This document shows positions 8,470 to 19,197 of a DNA stretch of 64,000 nucleotides, in pieces (the first letter of the stretch is position 1; the number at the start of each line of letters is the position of its first letter). The notes below the pieces were generated by a model. It made no database searches and was not told where the DNA came from. It saw only the letters and a program-made list of their open reading frames with translations. This stretch comes from Gluconacetobacter asukensis. GTDB lineage: Bacteria > Pseudomonadota > Alphaproteobacteria > Acetobacterales > Acetobacteraceae. The stretch is from assembly GCF_014174375.1 (NCBI RefSeq), contig NZ_JABEQE010000009.1, forward strand, positions 103,963 to 167,962, given 5' to 3'. A program made the position numbers and the translations under genes.

Positions 8470-10161
8470 TCAGTTCTTGAAATATTTATTGCGAATGCTG
8501 GCCGCGACGCGGCGTCCTGCGCGGGCTAGCTTCTGGATCGTCGGATGCTTCTCGGCAATCTGCCGCATCGGCGATGTTACCCGCCAGATCGTACTGATTT
8601 CGATGTCCCTGATTCGATTTTGTAGCTGTTGATGTACATCTTGTAGAACAATGGTCTGCCCGGAGTGGTAATCGACCAGAGATTGCATTTGGTCGAGTTG
8701 TAATTCCTTGTCTCTGAGATCATCGCGGATCGTGCTTTCCAGATACTTTCCGGCTTCGGCGATCGGATCGAGCATATGGGCCGTCGTGGCGGCAAGTTCT
8801 CTCTCAAGGCGCTGGATTTGCGCCTCGGCTGCCGTCAGTGCGCGGGCACGATGCGCGAGTGCGTCGACCAGCTTCTGATTGTGCGCCTGTGCTGCCGTGA
8901 GTGCGCCGGCTCGATGCGCGAGTGCGTCAACCAGTTCCTGATTGTGCGCCTGGGCCGCGGCATGGGCTGTCTGCTCGTGCACGAAGCTGTCTGTCAGATC
9001 CTGGTAGCGTGCTGAAAAATCGTTCAGTGCCTGCTGTTGGATCGTGTTCTGTTCATGAGCTTCGCGCAGGGCGTCGCGCGCAGAACGCTCCAGTGCTGTA
9101 ATTCTGTCTCCGATCAATTCGCCATTATGCCAGCCGGGCGCCAGGAAGGTCTCGAAATCTTCGCCGCGCATGTAATGTCCGGCCCGAGCCGCGACGGCCG
9201 GGACGTCCTTGCCCTCCCATTCCGGCATGCCCCAGCGGGGGGTCTCCCATAATGCTTCCCGCAGGTCCGCCACGCTGCTGATCGTGCGCAGGATGCAGTT
9301 ATGGGCGCGCAGTTTTTCGTCCAGGACCGGCTGGAAGCGGGGGGCAGCCAGCAGGCCGGCTTCAAAGGCGAAGGGAAAGATCGGGGTGGCCGCGTGACGG
9401 AAATTTTCCGGATTGTGGCTGGGGAAGGCGAAGTAGAAGACCTCAAGACCCCAGGATAATAATCGTTCGCAGAGCGCGAGGGACTGGGCATCCTCATTGC
9501 ATTCCAGCCAGAGGGTTACCTGGCCTTGGGAGAGGAGGCGGGCATGGCTGTCGAGGATGCTGAGTTCCATTCCCTCCGCATCGATCTTGATCAAGTCGAA
9601 CGGTCCCTCCTCCTGCCAGAGATCGGACAGCTCCTTGATTGCCGGCACTGTGGGTTGCGAGGTCTGGACCGACGCGTCGGGGGTAAAGGATGTGGCCCCA
9701 ATGTTGCCTGGATCGCCATGAGCAGCGGCCACCTTCATACCCGCCCTCCCGATCAAATTCTCCTTGATGGTATGGGGGATGCGTGCGTTGCTGGCGACGT
9801 TATGGGTCAGGAAGGGAATGACTGCCGGATTGGCGTCTACGAAACAGACATGGGAAATCTTGCGCAGCAACGAGATGCCAAGGCCGAAGGTACCGAAGCA
9901 CGCGCCGATATCCAGAATCCGTGCGTTCTCCGGCACTATGGAGGCGACGAAGGAGACTTCATCCCATGCCCATTCGCCATAATGGGCAAGAAAACGGCCG
10001 ATAAGGTCATCTTCTGCCGTGGGGATTCTGAACGCCCCGTAGCGCGTGTCGATGTCTTGCAAATGTCGTGCTTCCTTGTGTCCCAGATACATCACGCTGT
10101 CGGAACAGTGTGTGGTAAGGATCGCACGTAGCGCCGCCCCGTCGCAGATGTCGGCTTGCAC
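8470..10161 (-). CDS. FkbM-family methyltransferase fused to a long coiled coil
   Basis: Residues about 60-260 form a SAM-dependent methyltransferase: ARILDIGACFGTFGLGISL is the SAM-binding motif I, FVDANPAVIPFLTHNV motif II, and FDLIKIDAEGMELSIL the FkbM signature. FkbM proteins O-methylate sugars or polyketides. From about residue 360 to the end the protein is Ala/Gln/Glu-rich coiled coil, including a near-perfect 21-residue tandem repeat (HNQELVDALAHRAGALT and HNQKLVDALAHRARALT). The reading frame opens with GTG at 10161; an ATG at 10092 (MYLGHKEARH) is an alternative start. The long tail is unusual for FkbM and may recruit the adjacent glycosyltransferases (inference). Confidence 0.8.
   Translation of the reverse strand: MQADICDGAALRAILTTHCSDSVMYLGHKEARHLQDIDTRYGAFRIPTAEDDLIGRFLAHYGEWAWDEVSFVASIVPENARILDIGACFGTFGLGISLLRKISHVCFVDANPAVIPFLTHNVASNARIPHTIKENLIGRAGMKVAAAHGDPGNIGATSFTPDASVQTSQPTVPAIKELSDLWQEEGPFDLIKIDAEGMELSILDSHARLLSQGQVTLWLECNEDAQSLALCERLLSWGLEVFYFAFPSHNPENFRHAATPIFPFAFEAGLLAAPRFQPVLDEKLRAHNCILRTISSVADLREALWETPRWGMPEWEGKDVPAVAARAGHYMRGEDFETFLAPGWHNGELIGDRITALERSARDALREAHEQNTIQQQALNDFSARYQDLTDSFVHEQTAHAAAQAHNQELVDALAHRAGALTAAQAHNQKLVDALAHRARALTAAEAQIQRLERELAATTAHMLDPIAEAGKYLESTIRDDLRDKELQLDQMQSLVDYHSGQTIVLQDVHQQLQNRIRDIEISTIWRVTSPMRQIAEKHPTIQKLARAGRRVAASIRNKYFKN
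8828..8953. repeat. 63-bp tandem duplication within the FkbM coiled coil
   Basis: Two copies, 8828-8890 and 8891-8953, differ at only a few positions; a decayed third copy may begin at 8954. Each unit encodes 21 residues, i.e. three heptads, so duplication keeps both frame and coiled-coil phase. Confidence 0.85.
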
Positions 10162-10431
10162 CCGTCCAGCACCAGATTCGGCATGATCCGCCTATTGCCT
10201 CGGTTCGCTCATCAACAGTTCAAGGGCATCTTGCCCGTCAACGACGTGAACGCGAGACATGCCCGGCGGTTATGTGCGTCGATGCAAATATTTTGACTGA
10301 TGATGTGATCCGCGCCGGGCGATCTTGTGATGAGAAGCAGAAGGTCATGTTCCCTATGTGGCTGACCAACACATATTCGTGATATTTCTGCAGGTATCAT
10401 GCTGGCTGCAAGGCGGCTGCCGTTGGGAGGC
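10162..10431. other. Gene-free stretch upstream of the FkbM gene
   Basis: No ORF with recognisable protein features, no RNA gene and no strong hairpin seen. It separates the A/T-richer glycan block from the hydrolase and must hold the promoter of the minus-strand glycan operon. Confidence 0.4.
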
Positions 10432-11100
10432 TCAGAGCTGCCGGTCGAAGAAGGCCAGGCTGCGGGTCTGGGCCAGTTCCGCCGCCGGAGCATTGAAGCT
10501 GGCGCGTTCTGAACAGCCGAACCCATGCCCGGCATCGGGGTAGATGTAGATCAGCAGATCAGGATGGGCGGCACGGATGGCAGCGATATCGGAAAGCGGG
10601 ATCGATCCGTCGGTCTCGCCGAAATGCAGTTCCACCGGGCAGCGGGGGAGCAGGTTCCGCTCGGCGGCGATGCCGGCGCCATACCATCCGACCGCCGCCC
10701 CGAAACTGTCGGTCCGGCAGGCAGCCTGCCAGGCGAGCGTGCCGCCCCAGCAATAGCCGATGATGCCGGTATGGGCCGGTTCCAGCCCCAGCGCCCGTGC
10801 GGCGGCGACGATATCGAGCAATGTGTCTTCGGGCGGGATTGCGGCGCGCAGTTTAAGGCCCTTCTGTACCCCCTCCTGATCGTAGGCCAGTTCCACACCG
10901 CGTTCCGCGCGGTCGAACAGGGCCGGGGCGATGACGCGGTATCCCTCGGCGGCGAAGGCGTCGGCAACCGTGCGGATATGGTGATTGACGCCGAAAATCT
11001 CCTGCACCACCACCAGCGCGCGGGAGGCATCGGCCGGGCCGGCACTGTAGGCGGAAAGCGTGTGACCGTCCGAGGCGGTCAGGGTAATGGTCTGGCTCAT
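10432..11100 (-). CDS. Dienelactone hydrolase family protein
   Basis: Cytosolic alpha/beta hydrolase of the carboxymethylenebutenolidase type. The 222-residue length is normal. The catalytic triad is readable: C117 in GYCWGG, D164 in FGETDGSIP and H192 in DAGHGF; the partner E34 in VVQEIFG, which orients the Cys, is also present. No chlorocatechol pathway genes are nearby, so the physiological substrate is unknown; many such homologues are general esterases. I chose the ATG at 11100 (MSQTITLTASDGH) because sequence further upstream has no family similarity. It is divergent from the small gene at 11146 with 45 bp between them. Confidence 0.9.
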   Translation of the reverse strand: MSQTITLTASDGHTLSAYSAGPADASRALVVVQEIFGVNHHIRTVADAFAAEGYRVIAPALFDRAERGVELAYDQEGVQKGLKLRAAIPPEDTLLDIVAAARALGLEPAHTGIIGYCWGGTLAWQAACRTDSFGAAVGWYGAGIAAERNLLPRCPVELHFGETDGSIPLSDIAAIRAAHPDLLIYIYPDAGHGFGCSERASFNAPAAELAQTRSLAFFDRQL

Positions 11101-11145
11101 GGGCGGGTCCTTTTCTGTGCCAACGATGGCCGGTAGAGTGGCGCC

Positions 11146-11346
11146 ATGGCTGAGATCGTCAATCTGCGGCTGGCGCGCAAGCGTAAGGCCCGCGCGGAAC
11201 AGGCCGCCGTGGCGGCGACGAACCGCGCCCTGCATGGCAGGACGGCCGCCGAGCGCGATCGCGACCGGCAGGAGGCCGATCGGGCCCGGCGCACGCTGGA
11301 TGGCGCGCGGCTGCCCTCCGGGACCGAGCGGGACGGGCAGGGCTGA
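11146..11346 (+). CDS. Small conserved protein, DUF4169-like
   Basis: A 66-residue, highly charged protein beginning MAEIVNLRLARKRKARAEQ and containing NRALHGRTAAERDRDR and LDGARL. The pattern matches the short alphaproteobacterial DUF4169 family, whose function is unknown. It is almost all predicted helix with no signal or membrane segment. It lies between the divergent hydrolase and the convergent usg gene. Confidence 0.75.
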   Translation: MAEIVNLRLARKRKARAEQAAVAATNRALHGRTAAERDRDRQEADRARRTLDGARLPSGTERDGQG

Positions 11347-11392
11347 CATGACCCTGGCGGCCTGCCAGCCCTGTGCTGTCAATGTTGGGCGG

Positions 11393-11653
11393 TCAATGTA
11401 ATGTGAGACAGGTCGAGGCATGGCGCAGTGCCGGAGGGCCGATCAGGGCCTGCTGCGCCACCTTGACCGAGTGCAGTTGGCCCTCCAGCGAACGGGTCCA
11501 GAAATCGAGAAACCGGCGGAGCTGCGGATAGGACGGCGCCAGATCGAGTTCCTGCCAGATATAGGTCTGGAGCAGGGTCGGATGGTCGGGAAGGCGATAG
11601 AGGATCTCGGCGGTCGTCAGGCGGTAGTCGTTGAGCTGGAGCCGCAAGGACAT
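11393..11653 (-). CDS. usg: Usg-family protein
   Basis: An 86-residue cytosolic protein: LQLNDYRLTTAEILYRLPDH, then QTYIWQELDLAPSYPQLRRF and FWTRSLEGQLHSVKVA. This matches the alphaproteobacterial Usg family, historically named as a partner of tryptophan biosynthesis though its role is not established. GAGG lies 6 nt before the ATG at 11653, which favours that start over a GTG two codons upstream. No trp genes are near; it is divergent from groESL. Confidence 0.85.
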   Translation of the reverse strand: MSLRLQLNDYRLTTAEILYRLPDHPTLLQTYIWQELDLAPSYPQLRRFLDFWTRSLEGQLHSVKVAQQALIGPPALRHASTCLTLH

Positions 11654-11782
11654 GGACACCTCGGTGCGGGATCGACGGTTGTGGATACATCGTCAGCCTG
11701 CGGGATCGGCCGGGCGCATTTCAACAAAAATTCTTTATTCCCAGAAACTTGGCAGTCATCGAAAGAAAGTGCTGCCAAAGCG

Positions 11783-11811
11783 TTGACATGGGCGGGGTGG
11801 GCACCTACCTG
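11783..11811 (+). promoter_or_regulatory. groESL promoter
   Basis: TTGACA (11783-11788) and TACCTG (11806-11811) are separated by 17 bp. The -10 is weak, but the -35 is consensus and CIRCE begins 4 bp downstream, the usual arrangement for HrcA control. Confidence 0.65.
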
Positions 11812-11815
11812 TTTG

Positions 11816-11842
11816 TTGGCACTCTCGCAAGGAGAGTGCTAA
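11816..11842 (+). promoter_or_regulatory. CIRCE operator (HrcA binding site)
   Basis: TTGGCACTC, 9 bp, GAGTGCTAA: one mismatch in the left arm from the TTAGCACTC-N9-GAGTGCTAA consensus. It lies between the promoter and groES, so HrcA should block groESL at normal temperature and release it on heat shock. Confidence 0.95.
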
Positions 11843-11926
11843 AGCGACGCGGCTCTGGCGCGCGTGCCAACCCGGTGGCGTTGCTTATTCAAGGGCGTTA
11901 CCTTTTTTGATGTGGAGCGATCCATA

Positions 11927-12217
11927 ATGACGAATTTTCGGCCCCTGCATGACCGTGTGGTCGTCCGTCGCCTGACCGGCGAAGAGAAGACGGCTGGCGG
12001 CATCATCATCCCCGACACCGCCAAGGAAAAGCCGATGGAGGGCGAGGTCATCTCGGTCGGCCCCGGCGCGCGGAACGAGCAGGGACAGATCGTCGCCCTC
12101 GACGTGAAGGCGGGCGACAAGGTGCTGTTCGGCAAGTGGTCGGGCACCGAGGTCAAGATCAATGGCGAGGAGCTGCTGATCATGAAGGAAAGCGACATCA
12201 TGGGCGTGATCGCCTGA
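11927..12217 (+). CDS. groES: Co-chaperonin GroES
   Basis: The 96-residue lid of the GroEL folding chamber. It starts [13 protein letters not shown], contains the mobile loop [18 protein letters not shown], and ends [15 protein letters not shown], all characteristic. The ATG at 11927 follows GGAG by a few bases; sequence further upstream in frame runs back toward the CIRCE region and is not coding. It forms an operon with groEL 53 bp downstream. Confidence 0.98.
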   Translation: MTNFRPLHDRVVVRRLTGEEKTAGGIIIPDTAKEKPMEGEVISVGPGARNEQGQIVALDVKAGDKVLFGKWSGTEVKINGEELLIMKESDIMGVIA

Positions 12218-12240
12218 AGTCCTTCCTCTTTCCTTTCTGA

Positions 12241-13911
<1,671 letters not shown>

Positions 13912-13981
13912 GATCCATCAGCCTGCCGGTCCGGGCTTCGCGCCCGGGCCGGATGCTGCCGGTTTCGGCAAGAAAAGAAGG

Positions 13982-14010
13982 GCCGTCCGTTCGCGGGCGG
14001 CTCTTTTTTT
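13982..14010 (+). terminator. Intrinsic terminator of groESL
   Basis: GCCGTCCG and CGGGCGGC pair around a TTCG tetraloop with one G-U wobble, followed by CTCTTTTTTT. Confidence 0.85.
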
Positions 14011-14260
14011 GTTCGACAACAGGGATTCGGGTCTCGCATCCTCTCATTCCGGAGGCTGGAAGATCGGCATGGCGATGACATGACATGCTCGTTTTTTAGA
14101 ATTTCCGGCGTTCGGATGGTTTGACAAACCGGCAGGGTTCGTGCGCCCATAATCGCATCTGGATCGATGCTGATCGTCGGCGGGTGGGCCCGTCGGGTAT
14201 CGCGTGTCGGACGGACATCGATCGAGCGGCATCATGCCGGCAACAAGGGACGAAGTGACT
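14011..14260 (+). promoter_or_regulatory. Leader region of the cold-shock gene
   Basis: About 250 gene-free bases between the groEL terminator and the cold-shock ATG. A consensus -35 (TTGACA, 14121-14126) is present, but the best -10-like CATAAT is 21 bp away, so the promoter is uncertain. A long structured leader is common for cspA-type genes; no specific fold is claimed. Confidence 0.35.
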
Positions 14261-14464
14261 ATGGCGACGGGTACCGTGAAGTGGTTCAACGCAACCAAGG
14301 GTTTTGGCTTCATCATGCCCGAGGACGGGGGCAAGGATGTGTTCGTGCACATCACCGCCGTCCAGGCGGCGGGCCTGCGGGGGCTGAATGAGAACCAGCG
14401 CGTCAGCTATGACGTCGTGACCGAGCGCGGCAAGGCGGCGGCATCGAACCTCAAGCCGCTCTGA
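14261..14464 (+). CDS. Cold-shock domain protein
   Basis: A 67-residue single cold-shock domain that binds single-stranded RNA/DNA. RNP1 (KGFGFIMP) and RNP2 (DVFVHITAV) are intact in an otherwise normal fold: [14 protein letters not shown] at the start and [20 protein letters not shown] at the end. The ATG at 14261 follows AAGGGA. It is a CspA-type RNA chaperone; whether it is cold-induced cannot be read from the sequence. Confidence 0.95.
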   Translation: MATGTVKWFNATKGFGFIMPEDGGKDVFVHITAVQAAGLRGLNENQRVSYDVVTERGKAAASNLKPL

Positions 14465-14472
14465 CGGCAAGA

Positions 14473-17427
14473 TTACGGGGCGGGGGGCCCTGCGTGCTCC
14501 CCGTCCGCCGAGGCGCGCAGGAATGCTTCCAGTTCCCGCGCGGTTTCGGCAAGGCCGGCCCGGCGGATGACGACGCCGTCGGGGAAGGCCGACATCAGCC
14601 GTGATGGCGCCCGCCGGTCGAGCAGGACGAACGCGCCCCGGTCGCCGGTGCTGCGGATCAGTCGGCCGAAGGCCTGGCGCAGGCGCAGGCGCGCGATCCG
14701 GTCGTCATATTCGCCCGGCGCCCCGTGCGACAGATGCGTGCGGCGCTCGCGATGCAGGATGTCGGGGCGGGGCCATGGCACGCGCTCGAACACCACCAGA
14801 CGCAGCGACCGGCCGGGTACATCCACCCCGTCGCGCATCGCATCCGTACCCAGCAGGCACGAATTTTCTTCCGAACGGAAGATATCGACCAGTGTGGCGT
14901 TATCCATGCCGTCGACATGCTGGGCATAAAGCGGGATGCCCGCTTCCTCCAGCGGTTGCGACAGGCGCCGATGCACGGCACGCAGGCGGGAAATCGCCGT
15001 AAACAGGCCCAGGCCTCCGCCACCGGCCGCCAGGAACAATGTACGATAGGCTGCGGCGAGTGCGCCGATATCGTCATGGGCCACGTCGGTCACGATGAAG
15101 GCGCGGCTCTGGTGCCGGTAATCGAACGGGCTGGCCAGCGATGCCCGCAGCGCGGGCGAGGGGAGGTGGCTGGCGCCGGTCCGGGCCTCGGCGGCCTCCC
15201 ATGCGCGTTCGGCTTCCTCCGGGTCGCCTCTTCCGTTTTCGTCGCGCAGGGTCGCGGAGGTGAGCAGGACCCCGTGCGCCGGCGCCGCCAGCACGGTGGC
15301 GAAGGGAATGGTCGGGTCCAGCCAGTGGCGGTGCAGTCCGACATCCTGCTCGCCGGGTCGTTGTCCCTCGCGCCGGTCCATGCGGATGAAATCGACATAT
15401 TGCGGGGCGCCGAGCTGGGTGTCGTCACGCGTCTCGCCGATCGCGCGCAGCATCGCGCTCCATCCGTCGACACGGCTCAGGGCGCGGCGGCGCATCGTCC
15501 GCACGGCGGCTTCGATCCGCTCGCGCGTGGCGGGGTCGAGTTCGCCCGATTCGTCATCCAGCCGCTCCAGCAGCCGATCGACCAGGGTGCGCAGGGCGAC
15601 CGACAGCCGGTCCAGTGCCCGGGCCAGCGTGGCTGCGGCCGGCGACACGTTCTCGGCCAGCGGGTGCAGGTCGCATTCGATGGAGCCCTGCTGCATGGCA
15701 GGCGACTGGGCGGGGTCGCCGGCCCGGCTGCGTGCCAGGACCTGGCAGGCCAGCAGGTGCAGGAACTGTTCGCACGGATTGGGCAGGGTCTCGGGAGAGG
15801 GCGCCGCTATCGAGGCCGGATCGTCGGCGGGTGGTGCAGGTGTGGATGCGCGCAGCATGTTGGCCAGACGGCCCGACCAGCCGGGCGCGGGCAGGGCGTG
15901 GGCAGCCTGCAGGACGGCATCCAGCGGGGATTCCAGCCTGGCATCCCCCACTACCAGATCGTCCAGGCGGCGTTTCAGGCCACGGGCGCGGGAGCGTGCC
16001 CCTTCCGCCCCCAGAAGCCAGCGGCGCAGTTCCGCCGCTTCCAGCCCCGAGAGTTCGACGGAGAAGGCGCTATCGGCCGCGTCCATCACATGATGGCCTT
16101 CGTCGAACACGTAGCGGGTGGGGATATTGTCTTCGTCCGAGGCGGTGTCACCGCCCATGGCGTGCCATGCGGCCTGGGTCATCACCAGCGCATGATTGGC
16201 GATGACCAGGTCGGCCTGGCGCGCGCGCCGGATCGAATGTTCGACGAAACAGCGTTGATAATGCGGGCAGGCGCCGTGGATGCACTCGCCCCGGCGGTCC
16301 GCCACGCCTGCGATGGTGCCGCGCCCGAACAGGTCGCCGAACCAGCCGGGCAGGTCGCCGCCCATCAGGTCGCCATCCGCGGTGATACCGGCCCAGCGGG
16401 CCAGCAGCGACAGCGCGACGATGCCGCCTGACGGGCCGCCCCGATTGCCGGCGATATTCACGGCCTCTTCCATGTTCAGCAGGCACAGATAATTCTCCCG
16501 TCCCTTGCGCAGGACGACATGCTGTCGCCGGATGGCCGGGTCGGGGTAGAGGCGCGTCAGTTCGCCTTCGATCTGGCGTTGCAGGTGCCGTGTATAGGTG
16601 CTGATCCAGACGGAGCCGCCATTGCGTTCGGCCCACAGGCTGGCGGGGGCGACATAGCCCAGGGTCTTGCCGGTGCCCGTTCCCGCTTCGGCCAGCACCA
16701 TGTGCGGGTCGCCCCGTGTCAGGCGCGGGGCGAAGGCGGCGCTGGCCGCGCCGGCGAAATCGGCTTGGCCGGCGCGGGTTTCCGCCTGCGCGCCCAGCAT
16801 TTCCGCCAGCCGGCGGCGGGCATCGGTGATTGGCACCGGCAGGCTGGACGGGGCGGGGCGGGGGGCGGTTTCCTCCCATTTCGGCAGGCGGCGCCAGACG
16901 CGGATGGCATCGCCGGGTTGCAGAGCTTCCGCCGGGAGCGGGTGGGTGGCATGCAGGGCCGCCAGCACGCTGGGGCCCCATGCCCAGCCGGCATGGTCCA
17001 TCCGCACCGCCAGCGCAGCCATTTCCTCGCCGGCCGGGGTCGGCTGTCGGGCGGCGATGTGGTCGAGCAGGATATCGGCGAGATCGGGCAGCAGGTCGGC
17101 TTCTGCCCCGCCGATCCGCGCATCGTCCAGTCCCAGGGCCAATGCCAGCCCACGTGCCGTGGGCGGGACCGTCCGGCCGGGCATGGCGAACAGGAACAGT
17201 TCCAGCAGGTCGAGCCATGGTGTGGGCTGGGGCAGCGGGGGAAGGCCCAGCCGGCGTGCGGTCAGCGGTGCATGCACGACCATGGGCGGCGGCATGTCGC
17301 GCAGCAGGCGTGCGGCTTCCTCTCCCGGCACGGTCAGCAGCTCGCCGTCTGGAGTCAGCAGCGAACAGGTGCCGTGGCGCGCCACCAGGGCGGGCGGGAG
17401 GTCCGGGGAGGGGGGCGGTGTGGCCAT
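14473..17427 (-). CDS. DinG/XPD-type ATP-dependent DNA helicase
   Basis: A 984-residue superfamily 2 helicase. An N-terminal region of about 200 residues without clear motifs precedes the Walker A AEAGTGTGKT (about 247-255). A cysteine cluster, CIHGACPHYQRCFVEH, matches the Fe-S insertion of XPD/DinG helicases. Motif II is VFDEGHH (DEGH instead of DEAH). Motifs V/VI appear as DAMRDGVDVPG and LRQAFGRLIRS. DinG enzymes unwind forked DNA, R-loops and damaged structures. I chose the ATG at 17427 (MATPPPSPDLPP) because upstream in-frame sequence is not family-like. It is divergent from lysS; its 3' end abuts the cold-shock gene. Confidence 0.9.
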   Translation of the reverse strand: MATPPPSPDLPPALVARHGTCSLLTPDGELLTVPGEEAARLLRDMPPPMVVHAPLTARRLGLPPLPQPTPWLDLLELFLFAMPGRTVPPTARGLALALGLDDARIGGAEADLLPDLADILLDHIAARQPTPAGEEMAALAVRMDHAGWAWGPSVLAALHATHPLPAEALQPGDAIRVWRRLPKWEETAPRPAPSSLPVPITDARRRLAEMLGAQAETRAGQADFAGAASAAFAPRLTRGDPHMVLAEAGTGTGKTLGYVAPASLWAERNGGSVWISTYTRHLQRQIEGELTRLYPDPAIRRQHVVLRKGRENYLCLLNMEEAVNIAGNRGGPSGGIVALSLLARWAGITADGDLMGGDLPGWFGDLFGRGTIAGVADRRGECIHGACPHYQRCFVEHSIRRARQADLVIANHALVMTQAAWHAMGGDTASDEDNIPTRYVFDEGHHVMDAADSAFSVELSGLEAAELRRWLLGAEGARSRARGLKRRLDDLVVGDARLESPLDAVLQAAHALPAPGWSGRLANMLRASTPAPPADDPASIAAPSPETLPNPCEQFLHLLACQVLARSRAGDPAQSPAMQQGSIECDLHPLAENVSPAAATLARALDRLSVALRTLVDRLLERLDDESGELDPATRERIEAAVRTMRRRALSRVDGWSAMLRAIGETRDDTQLGAPQYVDFIRMDRREGQRPGEQDVGLHRHWLDPTIPFATVLAAPAHGVLLTSATLRDENGRGDPEEAERAWEAAEARTGASHLPSPALRASLASPFDYRHQSRAFIVTDVAHDDIGALAAAYRTLFLAAGGGGLGLFTAISRLRAVHRRLSQPLEEAGIPLYAQHVDGMDNATLVDIFRSEENSCLLGTDAMRDGVDVPGRSLRLVVFERVPWPRPDILHRERRTHLSHGAPGEYDDRIARLRLRQAFGRLIRSTGDRGAFVLLDRRAPSRLMSAFPDGVVIRRAGLAETARELEAFLRASADGEHAGPPAP

Positions 17428-17535
17428 CAAGGGAACATATAGGGGACAAATCGCCGTCTGTCGCCCATCTGGCAGACAGATGATGTATGGTATGGATTGA
17501 CCCATCAGGTTTCAGTTCATAGCTTCCGGCGCATC

Positions 17536-19155
17536 ATGTCCGATCAGAACCGTCTCGACCCCGCTTCCCTGCCCAAGGCCTGGCCGTTCGAAGAGGCGGC
17601 CAAGCTGGCCGCCCATGTCGAACGCAAGGCCCTGCCGGCCGATGCGCCCGCCCTGCTGGAAACCGGCTATGGGCCTTCGGGCCTGCCGCATATCGGCACC
17701 TTCGGTGAGGTCGCGCGGACCTCCTGGGTCCGGCAGGCCTATACGCGCCTGACGGGCCGGTCGACGCGGCTGCTCGCCTTTTCCGACGATATGGATGCGC
17801 TGCGCAAAGTGCCGGACAATGTGCCGAATGGCGACATGCTGCGCCAGCATCTGGGCAAGCCGCTGTCGCGCATTCCCGATCCGTTCGGCACGCACGAATC
17901 GTTCGCCGCGCACAATAATGCACGGCTGCGCTCGTTCCTGGACGGATTCGGCTTTGAATATGAATTCGCGTCTTCCACCGAGTATTATGCCAGCGGCCGG
18001 TTCGATGCGGCGCTGCGCCGGGTGCTTGAGGTGCATGACGAGATCGTCGCGGTTATCGCCCCGACCCTCGGCCCGGATCGCCGGGCGACCTACTCCCCCG
18101 TTCTGCCGGTTCATCCGCGTACCGGGCTGGTGATGCAGGTGCGCATGGACGGCATCGACCCCGTTGCCGGGACAGTGCGTTGGACCGACGAGGATGGCGA
18201 GACGTTCGAGACCCCGGTGACCGGCGGCCATGCGAAGATGCAGTGGAAGGCCGACTGGGCCATGCGCTGGTTCGCGCTGGGCGTGGATTACGAGATGTCG
18301 GGCAAGGACCTGATCGACAGTGTGAAGCTGTCGGGCAAGATCTGCCGCATCCTGGGCGGCGAGCCGCCGGCTGGCCTGACCTATGAGTTGTTCCTGGACG
18401 AGAACGGCCAGAAGATCTCCAAGTCCAAGGGCAACGGCATCTCGGTCGAGGAATGGCTGCGCTATGCGCCTGCCGAGAGCCTGGGCCAGTATATGTTCAA
18501 CGCGCCCCAGCGGGCGAAGCGTCTGTTCTTCGACGTCATTCCCAAGGCGGCGGACGAATATCTGGCCAATGTCGCACGCGCCCGGACGCAGGGGGATGAT
18601 GCGGCGCTGCTGTCCAATCCGGCCTGGTTCATCCATGCCGGGAAGATCGACGACAGCGCGGGCAGCCCGCTGACCTTCGCCATGCTGCTCAATCTGGCCA
18701 GCGTGGCGAACGCGGAGACGCCTGACGTGCTGTGGAAGTTCATCCATCGCTATGACGAGGCGGCCTCGCCCGAGACCTGCCCGATGCTGGCGCGGCTGGT
18801 GGATCACGCGATCGTCTATTACGCGGATTTCGTGCGTCCTTCGAAGACCTATCGCGAGCCCGACGCGCGGGAGCGTGCGGCGCTGGCGGATCTGGCGGAG
18901 ATGCTGCGTGGGCTGGATGCCGGGACGGCGGACCCCGATACGCTGCAGAACCTGGTCTTCGAGATCGGCAAGCGCCATGGGTTCGAACCGCTGCGCACCT
19001 GGTTCGGCTGCCTGTACGAGGTTCTGCTGGGCCAGACGGAAGGGCCGCGATTCGGCATTTTCATCGGATTGTACGGTGTGGCGGAAACCGTGGCGCTGAT
19101 CGAGGCGGCGCTGCTTCGGGCGTCGGCGGGGACCGCGTCTGTCGTCGCCGGTTGA
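17536..19155 (+). CDS. lysS: Class I lysyl-tRNA synthetase
   Basis: Charges tRNA-Lys with lysine. The protein is the class I (Rossmann) form, unrelated to the class II LysRS of most bacteria but common in alphaproteobacteria. The 539 residues carry the HIGH-type signature GPSGLPHIGTFGE (H52) and the KMSKS-type KISKSKGNG near residue 295. LLAFSDDMDALRKVP and GHAKMQWKADWAMRW are class I LysRS blocks. The start is the ATG at 17536 (MSDQNRLDPA). The MprF-like gene begins 42 bp downstream on the same strand. Confidence 0.96.
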   Translation: MSDQNRLDPASLPKAWPFEEAAKLAAHVERKALPADAPALLETGYGPSGLPHIGTFGEVARTSWVRQAYTRLTGRSTRLLAFSDDMDALRKVPDNVPNGDMLRQHLGKPLSRIPDPFGTHESFAAHNNARLRSFLDGFGFEYEFASSTEYYASGRFDAALRRVLEVHDEIVAVIAPTLGPDRRATYSPVLPVHPRTGLVMQVRMDGIDPVAGTVRWTDEDGETFETPVTGGHAKMQWKADWAMRWFALGVDYEMSGKDLIDSVKLSGKICRILGGEPPAGLTYELFLDENGQKISKSKGNGISVEEWLRYAPAESLGQYMFNAPQRAKRLFFDVIPKAADEYLANVARARTQGDDAALLSNPAWFIHAGKIDDSAGSPLTFAMLLNLASVANAETPDVLWKFIHRYDEAASPETCPMLARLVDHAIVYYADFVRPSKTYREPDARERAALADLAEMLRGLDAGTADPDTLQNLVFEIGKRHGFEPLRTWFGCLYEVLLGQTEGPRFGIFIGLYGVAETVALIEAALLRASAGTASVVAG

Positions 19156-19197
19156 CGCACCGGCGATGAGTTCTGCCATGGCCGGGTTCGCTCTCTC

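Noticed and set aside
10212..10535. Minus-strand 107-codon frame overlapping the hydrolase end
   Set aside because: Overlaps the real gene in another frame and lacks any domain.
14121..14153. TTGACA with CATAAT as the cold-shock gene promoter
   Set aside because: Spacing of 21 bp is too long for a normal sigma-70 promoter, so it is mentioned only as uncertain in the leader entry.
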